NCBI GenBank assembly: GCA_027014185.1
Contig: JALWEK010000001.1
Location: 1-5,972 of the forward strand
Source of the DNA: Aquificaceae bacterium
GTDB lineage: Bacteria > Aquificota > Aquificia > Aquificales > Aquificaceae
Length of the DNA stretch: 5,972 nucleotides
Reading direction: 5' to 3'
Shown here: piece by piece, positions 5,052-5,972 of the stretch
Position numbering within the stretch: the stretch's first letter is position 1
Layout: each line of letters starts with the position of its first letter
Made by a program: the position numbers and the translations under genes
The notes under the pieces: model-generated
The model's database searches: none
The model's input: the letters and a program-made list of their open reading frames with translations, nothing else
Told to the model about the DNA's origin: nothing

Positions 5052-5972
5052 TCAGTCTAACTTCTCGGCGAGATAATCAGCCAGGTGCTTAACCTCCTGA
5101 CCTCCACCGAACTTTCTCACCCCGTCCCTCAGCTGAAGCACACATCCTGGACAGGTTGTGAGAACGAAGTCTGCCCCGGTCCTCTCAAAATCCTCTATCT
5201 TCTCCTTCTGGACCTTCTCCGATAGCTTAGGGTTCTTTATACTCCAGAGCCCGGCGAACCCACAACAGGATTGGGCCTTCTCCGCCTTTGCAACCTCGGC
5301 CCCATCTACCTTTTCCATCACGCTGTAGAAGACCTTAGGATCAACCCTCATCGCTGTGTAGGAGTGGCAGGGGACGTGGAAGGTGAGTTTTTCGTTCGCA
5401 GCTCTGAATTTGGCGTTTTCCCCTTCCTTGAAGATTATCTCGGCAAAGTCATAGACCTTCCAGTCCCTGCCGTAATCCTCTATAAGAGCTCCGCCACAGG
5501 TGGGACAGGCTACGACGATGGCATCGAATTCGTGCCTCTCCATCTCTCTCAGGTTGTGATCCCTGAGCTTCTCGAAGGCTTCCCTGTTCCCGTGGTAGAG
5601 GTGCGGCGCGCCGCAGCACTTTATGTCTTCCGGAACCACTACCGTGTACCCGAGCCTGTTCATGAGCTTTACAACGCTCTCCCCCGTTCTGCCGTAAAAG
5701 ACGTCTATCATGCAACCTGTGAAGAAGAGGAGCCTTCCCTTCTCCTTCTCAGCCTCGAAGGTCCTCCCCCTTATCCCGAAGGGATTACCGTCCGGCCTTG
5801 GCATGAACTTGACCGCGCCGGTCGGGAGAGGTGTTTTTATCTCGGAAGGCAGGAAGGAGCTGAGCTTACCGGCTGCCTTTATAACCTTCCTCCCCAGGTT
5901 GGACTGCATGAACTCTAAGCTCTTGAGACCCATCCTGGATACGAGATCCCTACCGAGCTCCTTCTCCTGAAC
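5052..5972 (-). CDS. CCG-domain iron-sulfur protein, GlcF/HdrD-like (5' end outside the window)
   Basis: The frame is open to the right edge: 13 codons precede the Met at 5933 (VQEKELGRDLVSR), so this is the C-terminal 306 residues of a longer protein. Numbering from that Met, it carries two complete cysteine-rich CCG domains of the pattern C-x(31-39)-CC-x(35-36)-C-x2-C. The first uses C74, C106/C107 and C143/C146. The second uses C189, C223/C224 and C261/C264. Such paired domains occur in heterodisulfide reductase HdrB/HdrD, glycolate oxidase GlcF, glycerol-3-phosphate dehydrogenase GlpC and related COG0247 proteins. There they bind iron-sulfur clusters and pass electrons from or to a flavin subunit or quinone/thiol partner. 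Family members usually have two CxxCxxC ferredoxin clusters at the N-terminus, which would lie beyond the edge here. The segment before the first domain is proline-rich and has no clear membrane helix. The exact substrate cannot be told without the neighbours to the right. It ends 4 bases before the broken small gene. Confidence 0.9.
   Translation of the reverse strand, partial: VQEKELGRDLVSRMGLKSLEFMQSNLGRKVIKAAGKLSSFLPSEIKTPLPTGAVKFMPRPDGNPFGIRGRTFEAEKEKGRLLFFTGCMIDVFYGRTGESVVKLMNRLGYTVVVPEDIKCCGAPHLYHGNREAFEKLRDHNLREMERHEFDAIVVACPTCGGALIEDYGRDWKVYDFAEIIFKEGENAKFRAANEKLTFHVPCHSYTAMRVDPKVFYSVMEKVDGAEVAKAEKAQSCCGFAGLWSIKNPKLSEKVQKEKIEDFERTGADFVLTTCPGCVLQLRDGVRKFGGGQEVKHLADYLAEKLD

Noticed and set aside
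5271..5918. Open frame of 215 codons on the plus strand
   Set aside because: It is antisense to the CCG-domain gene, whose cysteine motifs are unmistakable; the translation has no recognisable domain.
1..5972. tRNA, rRNA, CRISPR array, insertion sequence, phage or defence genes
   Set aside because: Reading both strands showed no cloverleaf, no repeated spacer pattern, no transposase motif and no room between genes; the window is core metabolism and signalling.

Overview
The window looks like chromosomal DNA from a thermophilic, compactly organised bacterium of the Aquificales, most likely near Aquificaceae. Four things point there. The leucyl-tRNA synthetase gene stops just before the KMSKS half, as in the split alpha/beta enzyme of Aquifex. 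The dihydroorotase matches the A. aeolicus enzyme's metal-ligand positions as I recall them, including a Cys after the fourth ligand. There is a stand-alone class I fumarase beta subunit. Codon use is heavy in AGG/AGA and ATA, with Lys/Glu-rich proteins. The genus cannot be fixed from this sequence alone.

Plus strand (1-4742) is a tight head-to-tail run. It starts with the C-terminal half of an EAL-domain (cyclic-di-GMP phosphodiesterase) protein. Then come leuS alpha, a 108-residue helical protein of unknown function, class I dihydroorotase (pyrC), a 153-residue protein of unknown function, and the fumarase beta subunit. Gaps are 1 to 13 bases, with one 1-base overlap. The 108-residue gene and pyrC have clear Shine-Dalgarno sequences. 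leuS, the 153-residue gene and the fumarase gene have none. Just upstream of leuS and the fumarase gene lies a -10-like hexamer, spaced so that transcription would begin at or within about two bases of the start codon.

Minus strand (5972-4739) holds two genes converging on the fumarase gene. One is the large C-terminal part of a two-CCG-domain iron-sulfur protein (GlcF/HdrD-like, COG0247 type), open at the window edge. Four bases after it comes a small gene of about 102 codons that is readable only if two compensating frameshifts are assumed. Its stop codon overlaps the fumarase stop codon.

The genes do not form one pathway: they cover signalling, translation, pyrimidine synthesis, carbon metabolism and redox. 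Three encode one part of a multi-part enzyme (LeuRS alpha, fumarase beta, and a dihydroorotase that in Aquifex pairs with aspartate transcarbamoylase), and none has its partner in view. No tRNA, rRNA, CRISPR array, insertion sequence or convincing terminator was seen.
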